Source of the DNA: Candidatus Absconditabacterales bacterium
Lineage (GTDB): Bacteria; Patescibacteriota; Gracilibacteria; Absconditabacterales; Absconditicoccaceae
NCBI GenBank assembly: GCA_937923605.1
Contig: CALDTY010000003.1
Span: forward strand, 150,534-214,533
DNA length: 64,000 bases
Reading direction: 5' to 3'
The first letter of the stretch is position 1; every line of letters starts with the position of its first letter. The notes beneath the pieces were generated by a model. It had not been told where the DNA came from and ran no database searches. It saw nothing but the letters and a program-made list of their open reading frames with translations. Shown in pieces: positions 25,423 to 35,214 of this stretch. The position numbers and the translations under genes were made by a program.

Positions 25423-27225
25423 ATGAAGAAATCACTGTTATTAATTATCTTTTTTCTAACTTCTAGTGTAGTGGTATGATTCAATTGGCCTGATTCTATG
25501 ACTCCTGAGACCTATTCTCATATTGTTTCAGACCAACAACAGAATAATGTATACCAGGATGCAACAAGTTCATACATGCAGGTAGATAAACTTTGTGAAA
25601 CTATACAATCATCTCCTTTATGAGATACTCATTTCCAAAATCTTGGTCTAACTATTTCTCCAGAAGAAGAGTCTATAGGTAAATATAGAATAAAACGATC
25701 TACTTGAATCCGATCAGATCGATATACACCTGGTTTAGATGATATAGATTGGAAGGATAATTGTGGAGATATGTATTATTTATGATGAACAGCCTGGGAT
25801 ATCGCAAGACCAGAAGAATGTGCAAGAAGAATGTGGTCATATTTTGCAGATCATGAATTTGAAGTTGAAATATGTGATTATAATAAAGATGAAGTTATAA
25901 ATACGCAAAATATTGCAGAACCAATGCAAGTGTATGAAGATCAAATAGCAGTTGAAGAAATTGCAATTCGTCCACCTTTGCCATCAATGTTACCACCAAT
26001 ACCTCCCATGCCTAGTATGTTTCCAATGGAAGAAATATATCCTGTATATCCTGTGTATCCAGATTATTGATATTGAGGAGGTGAGTTAGAAATGTTCTAC
26101 TACCAATTTTGTGATTCGAGTACCGACGTATTAAATTGCGATAGATATACTGATGTAGCGCAAAGATTAGATCCAAAAGTTATGGAACTTGGTAAGATGA
26201 TAAAGACTTCATTTGATGAAGAGAAGATAGAAGATATAAAATGGATGATTAGAAACATTATTGAACAAAAATTTTATTCAGTATCAACTGAAAAGGCTAA
26301 ATTCACAATTTCTTTTGTATGGGTAGCTCTTCAAGAATATTTATACGAAGAAGATGTGGAAGATATTTGATCTCGACTATGAGATGCAATTACAAATTTT
26401 AAGAGTCAATGAAAAATAAATAGTATATCAGAAGCTCCATGAGATTTAACTTCTATTCAATGAAATATTATTACATCTAGTAATAATAAATTTGGAATTG
26501 AAATTGAAGCGTTATTTGACTCTGGCCGTCCAGTTACTCCAGATCAATGATATGAATTGATGGCTCATTTCTGAACAAAATGACCTTACTTTATAGATCG
26601 AGAAGATATGAGATATGCTCAGTATGATTCATCAAGTAAAGTATGGAAATTTGATGGTGATGAAGAAATGTATCGCATGTGATCTAGAATACCAGATGAA
26701 TCATCAGTTACATTCTATCTAATATGCTATCATTGTGATGGAGAAGAATTTCACCCGGACTTTTGAGATCAGAAAGTTGCAGATAGTGCCACATATACAT
26801 TTCAAAAATTGAATGATAATATGTCGTATGATATAGCATTAGATGTATCAAATCTTAATTATGTTTATAATGATGAAGATATAGTTATTGATGTAACTTA
26901 CACGTTGAGCAATAGTTGAATAGAAGTTATTGCATGAGCTAGAACAAATATTTGGGCATATCCCATGAAGGATAGAGGTCGATATGGTGAAGACGAAGTA
27001 AATCGTACGATAGTTTCTGCAATGTGTGGATCAGAACAAATTTCATCTGATCAATTTCTTGAAGGTAATATTATGATTACAGCTTGAGAATCTTGCACTA
27101 TTTCAGAAAGAGTAATAGTAAGTAACTATAATAATAGTGATATGGATGTAAGTATTGAAGTGGAATCTCGTAATGATCAAGATCGAAATAACAATCATTG
27201 GAATGAACTTTTATCAGCAAATTAA
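25423..27225 (+). CDS. Secreted multi-domain protein with Pro/Met-rich linker
   Basis: A 600-residue secreted protein. Residues 1-20 are a signal peptide (KKSLLLIIFFLTSSVVVG). An N-terminal Cys-containing domain ends at a Pro/Met-rich linker near residues 183-215 (PPLPSMLPPIPPMP) with YPVYPVYPDYGYG. A helical middle follows, and the C-terminal 250 residues are beta-rich with paired cysteines (LICYHCDG) and a CARDB-like conserved-strand pattern (VDVTYTLSNSGIEVIAGA). UGA encodes most glycines. It overlaps no other gene and is followed 2 bp later by a two-TM protein. I infer a cell-surface role. Confidence 0.75.
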
Positions 27226-27227
27226 AC

Positions 27228-27524
27228 ATGACTAACCATACTTCTTGAGAATCTAAGAAATATCGATTTGCACCTAAGGTATACGGTCGATGAATAGTGC
27301 CCATTTCACGAGAATGATGGGTAATTATTGTGATGATAATTGCGATTGCTCTTACTCTCGCTCCGTTGATATTATGAAATTCTGATCAACCTAGTGCAGT
27401 TAGAATAATTACCTTTATAATTCTTATTCTGATTATCGCAATCTTGCCTATGTTTGCTCTAAAGTCACGTATGAAAGGTACTTTAAAGTGGAGATGGTGA
27501 GTAAAAGATGTAGATTGGAAATAA
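27228..27524 (+). CDS. Two-helix membrane protein
   Basis: A 98-residue protein with two hydrophobic helices (WVIIVMIIAIALTLAPLIL and ITFIILILIIAILPMFAL) and basic flanks. It starts 2 bp after the upstream secreted protein's stop, so translational coupling is likely. The C-terminus is Trp/Lys rich (KGTLKWRWGVKDVDWK). It could be a small partner of that secreted protein. No family is recognised. Confidence 0.7.
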
Positions 27525-27557
27525 TTTTTTGATATTTAGTGTGCAATCTAATTGAGA

Positions 27558-28016
27558 ATGAAATTTTATACAAAGGAAGAATATGATCACTCCGTACCGA
27601 AAGATAAGTGAATAGCATATTGTCCGTTTTGTCGAACCGATAAAAAATGGAAAATGAATGAACATTTACTTCGAGAAAATACGTGATGGTTTATTGTATA
27701 TTCCATAAAACCATGTGCTGGTATACATCGTTATAAGAAGCATCTTATTTTAGTGCCAAAGAATCATCATCTAAATACTCCAACATTATCTAAAGAAGAA
27801 ATAGCTCAAAAACAAGAAGCTGAAGCTTGGTTAGAAAATTATTTTGCAGGTAAGCAATATTTTTCGTTTTTAAGGCATACAGATGGTATCAAATCAATTC
27901 AACATATACATTATCATTATCTAGAAGGACAATTGAGGTATAGAGATATTGCCAAATCTTTATTGTTTTATGATAGACAACAAAAAAAAGCTGAGAAGAA
28001 GAATTCTGATACTTAG
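27558..28016 (+). CDS. HIT-family nucleotide hydrolase/transferase
   Basis: A 152-residue protein with the histidine-triad motif QHIHYHYLEG near residue 114 and an N-terminal zinc knuckle-like YCPFC. The order (Cys pair first, then the triad) resembles Hint/GalT-like HIT proteins that hydrolyse or transfer nucleoside monophosphates. The triad is H-x-H-x-H with hydrophobic spacers as required. Glycines use both GGN and UGA. It is part of a compact cluster of nucleotide- and DNA-related enzymes (EEP, ATL, Nudix) on the same strand. Confidence 0.85.
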
Positions 28017-28021
28017 ATTTT

Positions 28022-28843
28022 ATGAAATCATTATACATGAAAATAATTCAAGCTAATATTTGGTTGGGTAATAAAGCAGAGAACTTGAAACAATTTTTAT
28101 TAGATGAAAATGCAGATATCATTCTCATGCAAGAATTTCCAAGTTGAATCTTGAATAATTGATCATTAGATCTTGAAAAAATGTGTAGTGACTTGTGATA
28201 TAATCTTACTAGATGATTATCTTTTGGTCTTTTATCTAAAGATAATGAGTCAATTTGAACACAGTGAATTGCAATAGCTTCAAAGCTTCCTGTGTTGTTT
28301 AAACAGATAACGTATTTGCCAATCTTATGATGATATCAAGAATTTAGTGAAGATGAAAATCCTTTCGACAAATCTATTGATAGAAGCTACCAAGATACGT
28401 TAAAGTTGCGAGTCAAAAGCTGGTCTATCCCAGCACCTATACTTAAAGTTTGATTTATGTGTTGAGATCAGCAGATAAGTTTTATAACTACTCACTTTAA
28501 AGCTTCTGAAAAATGTACAAATACATTTCTAATGCTTAGACATGCTGAATATATTGCATCCATAGTTAAAAAGATAGATTGAGCTGTTATTTTTTGATGA
28601 GACTTAAATATCTACCATGATGCACCTATTTTAGAGCCACTCAGAGAGGCAATGACTCAAGTGACATGTACACAAATGAATACGTTGAATCCTCGTATTC
28701 ATCCAGGATTTAGGAATGATATTCCATCAACATGATTATGAGTTGATCATTTTTTTGTAAAATGAGTTGAAGTTACCTCTTTTGATGTTTATAAACACGT
28801 TGATATAAGTGATCATTTACCTTTACAACTTCATATAAAATAA
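28022..28843 (+). CDS. Endonuclease/exonuclease/phosphatase family protein
   Basis: A 273-residue EEP-superfamily protein. Motifs in order are QANIW, ILMQEF (catalytic Glu), ITTHFKA, IFGGDLNIYH (Asp-Asn pair), GLGVDHFFV and SDHLPLQL (terminal Asp-His). All Mg-binding and catalytic residues are present. It may cleave phosphodiesters in DNA, RNA or lipid head groups, and the sequence does not say which. ATG 28022 is used; ATG 28037 would remove five residues. Its TAA overlaps the ATG of the ATL gene by one base. Confidence 0.85.
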
Positions 28844-29181
28844 TGGCTTGAGTCGTACAGGAAAAGATGATTGAGGTCGTTAATCTCATTCCAAAGGGAA
28901 AGGTTACATCTTACGGTCGTGTTGCCCAAGTAGTATGAATACTAACTAGTAGAACTATAACTGCTCAAGTAATTTGACGATTATTATCATGACTTCCTGA
29001 ACATCAACGGAATAAACTTCCTTGGTGGAGAGTGGTAAATAAGAAGTGAGTAGTTACAAGTCTTAAGCTTGGTGAAAAGTGATTGAGACAAATCAAATTA
29101 TTGGAAAAAGAATGAATAAAGATAGTAGATGATCAAATGGATATGAACGTATACTGATATAATTTTAATGATATTTTATAA
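28843..29181 (+). CDS. Alkyltransferase-like protein (ATL), MGMT family without the active cysteine
   Basis: A 112-residue protein of the Ada/MGMT C-terminal domain family. The motif LPWWRVVNKKGVV near residue 58 replaces the PCHRV of methyltransferases with PWWRV, the hallmark of ATL proteins. These bind O6-alkylguanine and flag it for nucleotide excision repair without removing the alkyl group. VTSYGRVAQVVG is the DNA-binding helix. Start and previous stop overlap (TAATG), indicating coupling to the EEP gene. Confidence 0.9.
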
Positions 29182-29193
29182 CTACAAATTGAT

Positions 29194-29307
29194 ATGGGAA
29201 AAAAAGAATCACGAATGCATGTTGCAAATTTATTGAAAATGATGGTTATATGACTTCTTGTGATTATTCTACTGATTGTAGCATATATTTTTATAAGTAA
29301 CAGCTAG
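29194..29307 (+). CDS. 37-residue single-pass membrane peptide
   Basis: A short frame with an N-terminal basic stretch (GKKESRMHVANLLKMM) and one strong transmembrane helix (VIGLLVIILLIVAYIFI). It lies in a tight operon, 12 bp after the ATL stop and 2 bp before the Nudix gene. One glycine is GGG and one is UGA. It is too short for family assignment, and spacing is the main support. Confidence 0.5.
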
Positions 29308-29309
29308 GA

Positions 29310-29729
29310 ATGAGAGCAATCAGAAGTCCATATTATAGAGTGAGTATTAAATGACTCATAACAAACAATGAGAATAAATTTTTACTTGCAAAAGATCTAG
29401 ACGGGAATTGGTGTTTACCTTGAGGATGATTAGATTGGGGAGAAGATATACAAACATGTATAACTAGAGAAATAAAAGAAGAAATGTGACTTGAAGTTAT
29501 TAGTTTTAATCAAATTCCAAAAGTTTTTGCTGTGGCAAGAAAAGTAAAATGTGATCTGGATGATTTGTGGTTAGCAAATGTGTTATATGAAATTAAGGTT
29601 AAAGATTTAAATTTTGTAGCCTCAAATGAATGCCAAGAAATTTGATTCTTTAATTTTGATGAAGCTAAGAATATAGAGATGTATGCCAATGTTAGAGCAG
29701 TATTGGATGAGCTCGAAAAAATCACATAG
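29310..29729 (+). CDS. Nudix hydrolase
   Basis: A 139-residue protein with a complete Nudix box starting PGGGLDWGED near residue 37 and continuing to TREIKEEMGL. All catalytic glutamates are present. Three glycines of the box region are UGA, one is GGA. Nudix enzymes hydrolyse nucleoside diphosphate derivatives, often to clean damaged nucleotides, which suits its repair-type neighbours. Substrate is not predictable from the sequence. It ends the operon; a new promoter follows at 29734. Confidence 0.9.
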
Positions 29730-29733
29730 CTAA

Positions 29734-29761
29734 TTGACATTAGATAGATGATGTATATAAA
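29734..29761 (+). promoter_or_regulatory. Sigma70-like promoter
   Basis: TTGACA at 29734, a 16-bp spacer and TATAAA at 29756, 28 bp upstream of the ATG of a small membrane peptide. Confidence 0.7.
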
Positions 29762-29789
29762 AAAGTATATATAAACAAAAATAGTACCT

Positions 29790-29897
29790 ATGTTGATTAG
29801 TATGTTAGTTTTAATTGTTGGTATTGTGCTCATTCCTTTGGTTTCTCCATTATTATTGCCATTAGTTATTTATTATTCAATCAAAAAGAAAAAATAA
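29790..29897 (+). CDS. 35-residue membrane peptide
   Basis: ATG 29790 opens a frame of one hydrophobic helix (MLVLIVGIVLIPLVSPLLLP within it) ending in a basic tail IKKKK and TAA. It lies directly behind a good promoter, and four bases separate its stop from the next ATG. Its single glycine is GGT. Its size and composition resemble small membrane toxins or accessory subunits, but nothing else supports that reading. Confidence 0.5.
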   Translation: MLISMLVLIVGIVLIPLVSPLLLPLVIYYSIKKKK

Positions 29898-29901
29898 TTT
29901 T

Positions 29902-30054
29902 ATGAAACAATTAGTACTAGAGTTACTTGTTGTCTGCTGTGTTGGAGTAATCTACTTATTATGCCTCATCATTAAATTCTTGTGTGCAAGTATATTTATA
30001 GGTTCTAGTATGGGTGACGATAATTCAATGGGCGATTCGCCTGGAGGTCAATGA
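29902..30054 (+). CDS. 50-residue membrane peptide ending at a UGA inside a terminator hairpin
   Basis: The frame from ATG 29902 encodes a transmembrane helix (LELLVVCCVGVIYLLCLIIK) and a short Gly/Ser/Asp tail (GSSMGDDNSMGDSPGGQ). All six glycines are GGN. The next codon is UGA at 30052-30054, which sits in the 3' arm of a strong intrinsic terminator. Under code 25 the UGA is glycine and the frame continues without TAA/TAG into the RNase HI frame, giving a 274-residue fusion that ends at 30726. Either that fusion is real, the mRNA ends without a stop, or UGA acts as stop here. I list the short version because the terminator would end the transcript. Confidence 0.4.
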   Translation: MKQLVLELLVVCCVGVIYLLCLIIKFLCASIFIGSSMGDDNSMGDSPGGQ

Positions 30055-30065
30055 CCTCTTTTTTT
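30044..30065 (+). terminator. Compact intrinsic terminator
   Basis: GAGGTC (30044-30049) and GACCTC (30053-30058) form a 6-bp stem around AAT and are followed directly by seven T residues. It lies 35 bp upstream of the RNase HI start codon. Confidence 0.8.
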
Positions 30066-30099
30066 ATTGAAAAAAAACAAGAATCATTATACATACCCT

Positions 30100-30726
30100 A
30101 TGTCAGTAAAAAAAGTAAAACGATATGTCGTGCGAAAATGAAAACAACCTGGAGTGTATACGAGCTGGAAACAGTGCCAAGCTCAGGTGAGAGGTTTTCC
30201 TGCTGCTAGATTTAAGTCTTTTACGAGTAAACAAGATGCTCATCAGGCATTTGAGTTGTGATATGTACAAGGATCTTCTACAAAGTTATTTGTTCAAGAA
30301 TTGATAAGAAACTGAGTGATAGGAAAAGAAAGCATCTGTGTAGATGCTGCATGCAAATGAAATCCATGAAATTTAGAACGAAGATGTGTCCGCACAAGCG
30401 ATCAGAAAGAACTCTTTCGCTCAAAGCTTTACTATGAATGAACCGTGAATATAGGTGAATACTTAGCTTTACTTAGATGAATGAAATGGCTTATAGATAA
30501 TAAAAAACATACCTGGACGATTTACAGTGATTCCCGTACAGCCATGGCTTGGGTAAGAAAAGGTAAACATAATAGTATGCTGAGTCGAACCAATAATAAT
30601 ATAGAACTTAAGCATGCTTTGGAGCAGTGGGAATTATGGTTTCATAAAGTGAAACCAGATATAAATATTGTAAAATGGAACACCAAAGAATGGTGAGAGA
30701 TTCCAGCCGATTTTGGGAGGAAGTAG
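30100..30726 (+). CDS. Ribonuclease HI with hybrid-binding (viroplasmin) domain
   Basis: RNase HI degrades RNA in RNA-DNA hybrids. From ATG 30100 the protein has 208 residues. The N-terminal 50 residues form the caulimovirus-viroplasmin/hybrid-binding domain (YVVRKGKQPGVYTSWKQCQ, with GFPAARFKSF). The catalytic domain has Asp in CVDAACKGNPG near residue 80, Glu in GEYLALLRG near residue 119, Asp in YSDSRTA near residue 144 and a final Asp in IPADFGRK near residue 203, a full DEDD set. UGA is used for several glycines. The frame is open upstream into the small membrane ORF, so a longer membrane-anchored form is formally possible. Confidence 0.92.
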
Positions 30727-30728
30727 TA

Positions 30729-30756
30729 TTGACAATAATAATGAAATATTTATTAT
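30729..30756 (+). promoter_or_regulatory. Sigma70-like promoter
   Basis: TTGACA at 30729, a 16-bp spacer and TATTAT at 30751, 45 bp before the ATG at 30802. It begins three bases after the RNase HI stop. Confidence 0.7.
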
Positions 30757-30801
30757 AAAAAATGTAAATACATTAAATAATTAAAATAAAACTATAGAAG
30801 T

Positions 30802-31425
30802 ATGAGTTCAATAATGATCCCAACAAATGGGTACGTAGTTACAAAAACATTGAAACAATTTGGAACAAAAACATTCCAAGAATTAGAACGTTTCTTGAAC
30901 GAAAAGTTGACCACCATTGCTGCTGGGCTTGGTGGAGAGTTAGATTCTTCATTCTCTGATCATCTAGAAAGACAAGGAGCATGTGTTAGAATCATTAATT
31001 TGGATGATCCAGGTGTAGAGTATCATGCTCCATTTGGTGTTATTAATACTCAGATGCGACTAAATGAGACAATGCATAATTCGCATGAAAAAAGTGTAAG
31101 ATTAAGGTCAGATTATGAGAGTGATTCCATATTTACTTGCTCTGGATGGACAGCTAAACCTGATTTAGAAGAAAAATCACAGAGAACATATCAAGGCTCA
31201 GTTTTATTCTCTGCTGATGTTAGTTATATTATATCAATATCTGGATATGCTGCAGAACTTGATGCACTTCTTTGTCTGCTGATTGCGGAATTCTTAGGAC
31301 TAATTGAATCTGCAACATCTCAAGCAGCTAAAACATTGGTGTATTATCCAAAGATGCCTAAAAATAAGTATCTCCTTGCATATGAAGCAAAAAGAGAATT
31401 GATAAGAAATGCTAATGCTAACTAA
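30802..31425 (+). CDS. Hypothetical protein without UGA codons (207 residues)
   Basis: A monocistronic gene with its own promoter and terminator. The product is soluble until a hydrophobic C-terminal helix (AELDALLCLLIAEFLGLIES). It contains about twelve glycines (TTIAAGLGGELDSSF is one cluster), all GGN and none UGA, which is very unlikely for a native gene here. Several cysteines (GACVRI, FTCSGW) are present. I recognise no family. The codon pattern suggests recent acquisition from a standard-code donor or selection against UGA. Confidence 0.75.
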   Translation: MSSIMIPTNGYVVTKTLKQFGTKTFQELERFLNEKLTTIAAGLGGELDSSFSDHLERQGACVRIINLDDPGVEYHAPFGVINTQMRLNETMHNSHEKSVRLRSDYESDSIFTCSGWTAKPDLEEKSQRTYQGSVLFSADVSYIISISGYAAELDALLCLLIAEFLGLIESATSQAAKTLVYYPKMPKNKYLLAYEAKRELIRNANAN

Positions 31426-31443
31426 GATTATTTTAAATATTTT

Positions 31444-31476
31444 AAAATGCTTGTATCTTTGATGCGAGCATTTTTT
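31444..31476 (+). terminator. Intrinsic terminator
   Basis: AAAATGCTTG (31444-31453) pairs with CGAGCATTTT (31465-31474) with one G-U, followed by further T residues. Confidence 0.8.
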
Positions 31477-31541
31477 ATTTATAGCAAAACGAAATGAATA
31501 GTATGTGTGGTAACAGATTTCAAATTCATTATTAAACAAGT

Positions 31542-32411
31542 ATGAACAAATATATCTGAATCGGATCTATGATCTTATCAGGAACCTTTTTTGGTTGAGT
31601 GTGGTATTTTTCTAAGTTACTTATCCAAGATATTCCGCCGCTCACTTTTACAACATTGAGATTATGAATAGGATTTCTAATCTTGTGTATACTAGGTCGA
31701 AAATTGATACCAGAATTACAAAAAATTTCAAAAAAAGATTGGAAAAATATTATAATAACCGCGTTGTTTGGTATGGCTCGATGAGCAATTTGTTTTACAC
31801 TAGCTGTTAAGCGAACCACAGTGACCAATGCAGCATTTATGTTTTTTGTGCCTGCAGTTATCTTGCCGCTTTGATGAGCATTATTTACAACGTTAAAGAT
31901 AAGGTATACGTCATACATAGCTGTTTTGTTATGTCTTGTTTGATTATATTTCCTTTTTGATCCACAGATTATAGGAACTAGTCTTATTGGTAATGTCTTT
32001 TGACTGCTAGCATGATGTAGTAATGTGATCTATATTCTTATGGCTAAAAAAATATCTCACCTGCCAGGAAAATTAACAAGTATAGCTACTTTTTTGGTGT
32101 TAAGTTTATTTTTGATGTGTCTTACCTTAGTAGTTGAATGATATCATCTATCAACAATTGATCTAGCATCATGGAATATACTTTGATATATATGATGATG
32201 CATTTGAGGTGCATATTATTTTTTGAATATTTGAATCAAGAACCTATCAACATATCTGGTATGAGTTATGGTGATTCGAGAGCCTATAGCGTCCTTTCTT
32301 CTTTGAGTGCTTTTTCTTTGAGAAGTTATTTCACTACCAGTTATGATCTGATTGTGAGCCATCTTACTTTGATTTGGATTAATTAGTATGGATAAAGGTT
32401 TGATGGAGTAG
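31542..32411 (+). CDS. DMT/EamA-family transporter
   Basis: A 289-residue protein of ten predicted transmembrane helices with the duplicated EamA layout. The first half opens MILSGTFFGGVWYFSKLLI with FTTLRLGIGF; the second half contains GGAYYFLNIGIKNLS, VMVIREPIASFLLG and FLGEVIS. These proteins move metabolites, amino acids or nucleosides across the membrane, which fits a scavenging lifestyle. UGA codons are frequent, as expected for helix glycines. Substrate cannot be inferred. Confidence 0.85.
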
Positions 32412-32729
32412 CTTTAGTAGCTTTAATCTAGAAAATAAAGAGTTATAATTATTGATTTTGTGTTAGAGTATTTTTAAAAATTATGATAGTACTACGAATA
32501 CTATATGTTACTATTTGATTTATTAGTCAATAAGAAAAAACCATGTAGAAAAAAGATGCTGACGAACTTCTTCACTTTTTTCTTAGTCTTTGCAACATAG
32601 GTCTTTTGAGTGATATATTGAATATCAGGTAGTGATAATAATATCTTGATACCATATGTTTTATGACTATGATTTTTATTGGTTTTAATATATAAATTCT
32701 TTTTGTTTACATAATATTTCTTACTACAA
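32412..32729. other. Non-coding gap between the EamA gene and sufB
   Basis: No convincing coding sequence lies in these 318 bp. A leftward frame (32794-32501) crosses it but starts inside sufB and has a Lys/Phe-rich composition without conserved motifs. No obvious TTGACA box or hairpin-plus-T-run was found. The region should contain the sufB promoter. Confidence 0.5.
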
Positions 32730-34133
32730 ATGACATCAACCCAACAAGAAGACATTAACCTCCGCGAAGCGCTAGATTCCTCAGATGATTTCAAATACTC
32801 TCATCAGATAAAAGGTCTAAATGAAGACACAGTGAGAAAGATATCTGAAGAGCTTGATGAACCAGAGTGGATGCTCGAACATAGACTCAAATCACTTGAG
32901 TTGTTTTATAGTATGCCTATGCCAACGTGGGGTCCAGATATTTCATGATTGAATTTTGATGAGCTAGTATACTATGCATCTCCAGAACAGCGTGAAGCAG
33001 AAAATGATTGGGATAAAGTAGATCCTGCAATCAAAGCTAAATTTGAGAAGCTATGAATACCTGAAGCTGAGCAAAAGTATTTGGCAGGCGCAGGGTGACA
33101 AATGGATAGTGAAGTAGTGTATCATAGTATCAAAAAGAAGCGAGCCGAGAAGGGTGTTATTTTTGAAGATATGACTGATGCAGTAAAATCTCATCCAGAG
33201 CTCGTAAAGAAATACTTTATGAAACTGATTCCAGCAAATGATCATAAGTTTATGGCATTACATGGAGCAGTGTGGAGTGGTGGCACCTTTATCTATGTGC
33301 CTAAGTGAGTAATTGTAGATGAACCATTACAGGCATACTTTCGTATGAACTCTTTGTCAGGAGGGCAGTTTGAACATACCTTGATTATTGTAGATGATGA
33401 CGCTAGATGTGATTACATAGAATGATGTTCTGCACCAAAATTCAACAAATTATCGCTTCATGCATGATGAGTCGAGGTATATGTAGGAAAGAACGCTCAT
33501 ATGAGATATAGCTCAGTAGAGAACTGGTCTATCAACACATATAACCTTAATACAAAAAGAGGAATCGTAGAAGATGATGGATTTTTGGAGCGAGTTAACT
33601 GAAATTTATGATCATGAGTGACTATGCTGTATCCTTGTAGTATTCTTAAGGGTGATAGATCTCGCTCTGACCAACTTGGAGTAGCTGTTGCTGCTGCAGG
33701 ACAACATCAAGATACTGGATCTAAAGTCATACATATAGGAAAAGATACAAGTAGTACTATCATATCAAAATCAATTTCAAAAGACTGATGAATAGCAACC
33801 TATAGATGAATAGTAGATGTAAAAGCATCTGCAACCTGAGCTACCAATGCTACCGAGTGTGATGCATTACTTATGGATGATGAATCTGTTTCGACAACGA
33901 TTCCTCACATCAATGTAGAAAACGGTGAAACCACTATAGCTCATGAAGCAAGTGCAGGAAAAGTAGATGAAGAAATGATGTTTTATCTACAGTCTCGTGG
34001 ATTGGATGAAACCCAAGCAATGACGATGATTGTAAATTGATTTATCTCTCCGATCGTGAAAAAATTACCTTTAGAGTACGCAGGTGAATTAAATAGATTG
34101 ATTGAAATGGAAATGGAAGGAAGTGTGGGATAG
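32730..34133 (+). CDS. sufB: Fe-S cluster assembly scaffold SufB
   Basis: SufB is the cluster scaffold of the SUF system, working with SufC. The 467-residue protein has the family N-terminal part ([20 protein letters not shown]) and [16 protein letters not shown]. The core beta-helix segments ASTSAPKF-like (here [16 protein letters not shown]) and [14 protein letters not shown] follow, then [12 protein letters not shown], the conserved [20 protein letters not shown] and the C-terminal [22 protein letters not shown] encodes several core glycines. It stands apart from sufC (7 kb upstream), and no sufD or sufS is in the window. Confidence 0.96.
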
Positions 34134-34135
34134 TA

Positions 34136-34163
34136 TTGACAAATATTATTATTTACATATAAA
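34136..34163 (+). promoter_or_regulatory. Sigma70-like promoter
   Basis: TTGACA at 34136, a 16-bp spacer and TATAAA at 34158, 28 bp upstream of the ATG at 34191. It starts three bases after the sufB stop. Confidence 0.72.
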
Positions 34164-34190
34164 TAATTCATTTATATGCTATACATCTAG

Positions 34191-34772
34191 ATGGAAGAAT
34201 TTTCAGACCCAAATGATTTAGATAACTTAGAACCTTGAAATCGAACTGGTGGAGAGATGATTGATGATGAAGAAGATCCTCATCAGTTAGAGATAAGTGA
34301 TGATCGTATAGCTATGTACCAAAAGATACTGGATACCTATGGACCTATAGAAACAGTTTTTTACCCATCGTGTGCTCGTGATGTGACTCCGAGTGAAGTA
34401 TTTGATCAAGTCTTATATCAAGATGTAGATCATCTTGCTATGAAACATCTTAGACAGAATTGATATCTAGGGATAACTTGAGATGTGAAATATTCTTATA
34501 CAGATGTACAATATGATTTGGTGGTTATTCAAAACCCATGAGTTGAAACTGAGCGAATGACGAGATATGTGAAACCTTGATGATTGGTTCTTGCGAATAA
34601 TTACCACGGTGATGCTGATTACTTATCACATGATACAAGATTTGAATTTCTTGAAGAGATGTCAGAATGAAAAAATTTTAAAGCAAGAACAATGAAAATA
34701 TTAGAGAGTGATCAAAACATACCTTTCTCAAAAAGAGATTATGGACAAGTTTTGTTTAAAAGAAAAAAATAA
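34191..34772 (+). CDS. Putative Rossmann-fold (SAM-dependent methyltransferase-like) protein
   Basis: A 193-residue protein with the strand order of a class I methyltransferase: VFYPSCARDVTPSEVF (a motif I-like loop, without the usual GxGxG), YQDVD, YDLVVIQNPG (motif IV-like) and YVKPGGLVLANNYHGDA (motif V/VI-like). A similar 'PSCA.DVTPS' loop is seen in degenerate methyltransferases. The acidic N-terminus has no known role. UGA codons encode GG in KPGGL. The function is a moderate inference. It is followed by a strong bidirectional terminator. Confidence 0.6.
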
Positions 34773-34795
34773 CCTCTCACAAACGTGAGAGGTTA
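34770..34795. terminator. Bidirectional intrinsic terminator
   Basis: TAACCTCTCAC and GTGAGAGGTTA form a perfect 11-bp stem around AAAC, with A-runs and T-runs on the two sides. It serves the methyltransferase-like gene and the convergent membrane-protein gene. Confidence 0.9.
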
Positions 34796-34805
34796 TCATA
34801 AAAAG

Positions 34806-35189
34806 TTACTCAAATTTTATACTATATTCATGTTTATTTGCATAAAAATCATTCAATCCTGACCAACTGATTATCATCAAGATATTGAGTAAATTAAGTA
34901 CAAGTACCGCTAAGAAAGAGTAGAAGACAAGAGAAATAAAAATACTTAGAGGTAGTATGAACAAAATAAGATATTCAAACCTATCATTTGCTGAAGATCT
35001 AGCAGTAAATAAGCAAATACATAAAAAGATAATTTGATTTATTGCTATAAAGCTATAGTCGAATTGATGTGTTTGAAACCATAACAATTCGAAATCAGTA
35101 CAAAGTATTTTTCCAATTAATACAGCAATTATTGATACAAATATTGCTCCTATAGTTAATTGTTTTAAAGATATTGCGTATGCTCCCAT
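34806..35189 (-). CDS. Four-helix membrane protein without UGA codons
   Basis: A 127-residue protein with about four transmembrane helices (FVSIIAVLIGKIL, FIAINQIIFLCICLF, YLILFILPLSIFISLVFY, VLNLLNILMIISWSG). All four glycines are GGA. It is the last gene of a leftward set with the two UGA-free genes upstream, 25 bp apart. No family is recognised. With so few glycines the absence of UGA is weak evidence alone, but the set as a whole is consistent. Confidence 0.65.
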   Translation of the reverse strand: MGAYAISLKQLTIGAIFVSIIAVLIGKILCTDFELLWFQTHQFDYSFIAINQIIFLCICLFTARSSANDRFEYLILFILPLSIFISLVFYSFLAVLVLNLLNILMIISWSGLNDFYANKHEYSIKFE

Positions 35190-35214
35190 AGTGTTGTGTT
35201 TTTAGTTTACGAAA

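Noticed and set aside
32501..32794. Leftward 97-codon ORF between the EamA gene and sufB
   Set aside because: It begins inside sufB, has no internal ATG outside it, and its Lys/Phe/Asn-rich composition looks like a chance frame in A/T-rich DNA.
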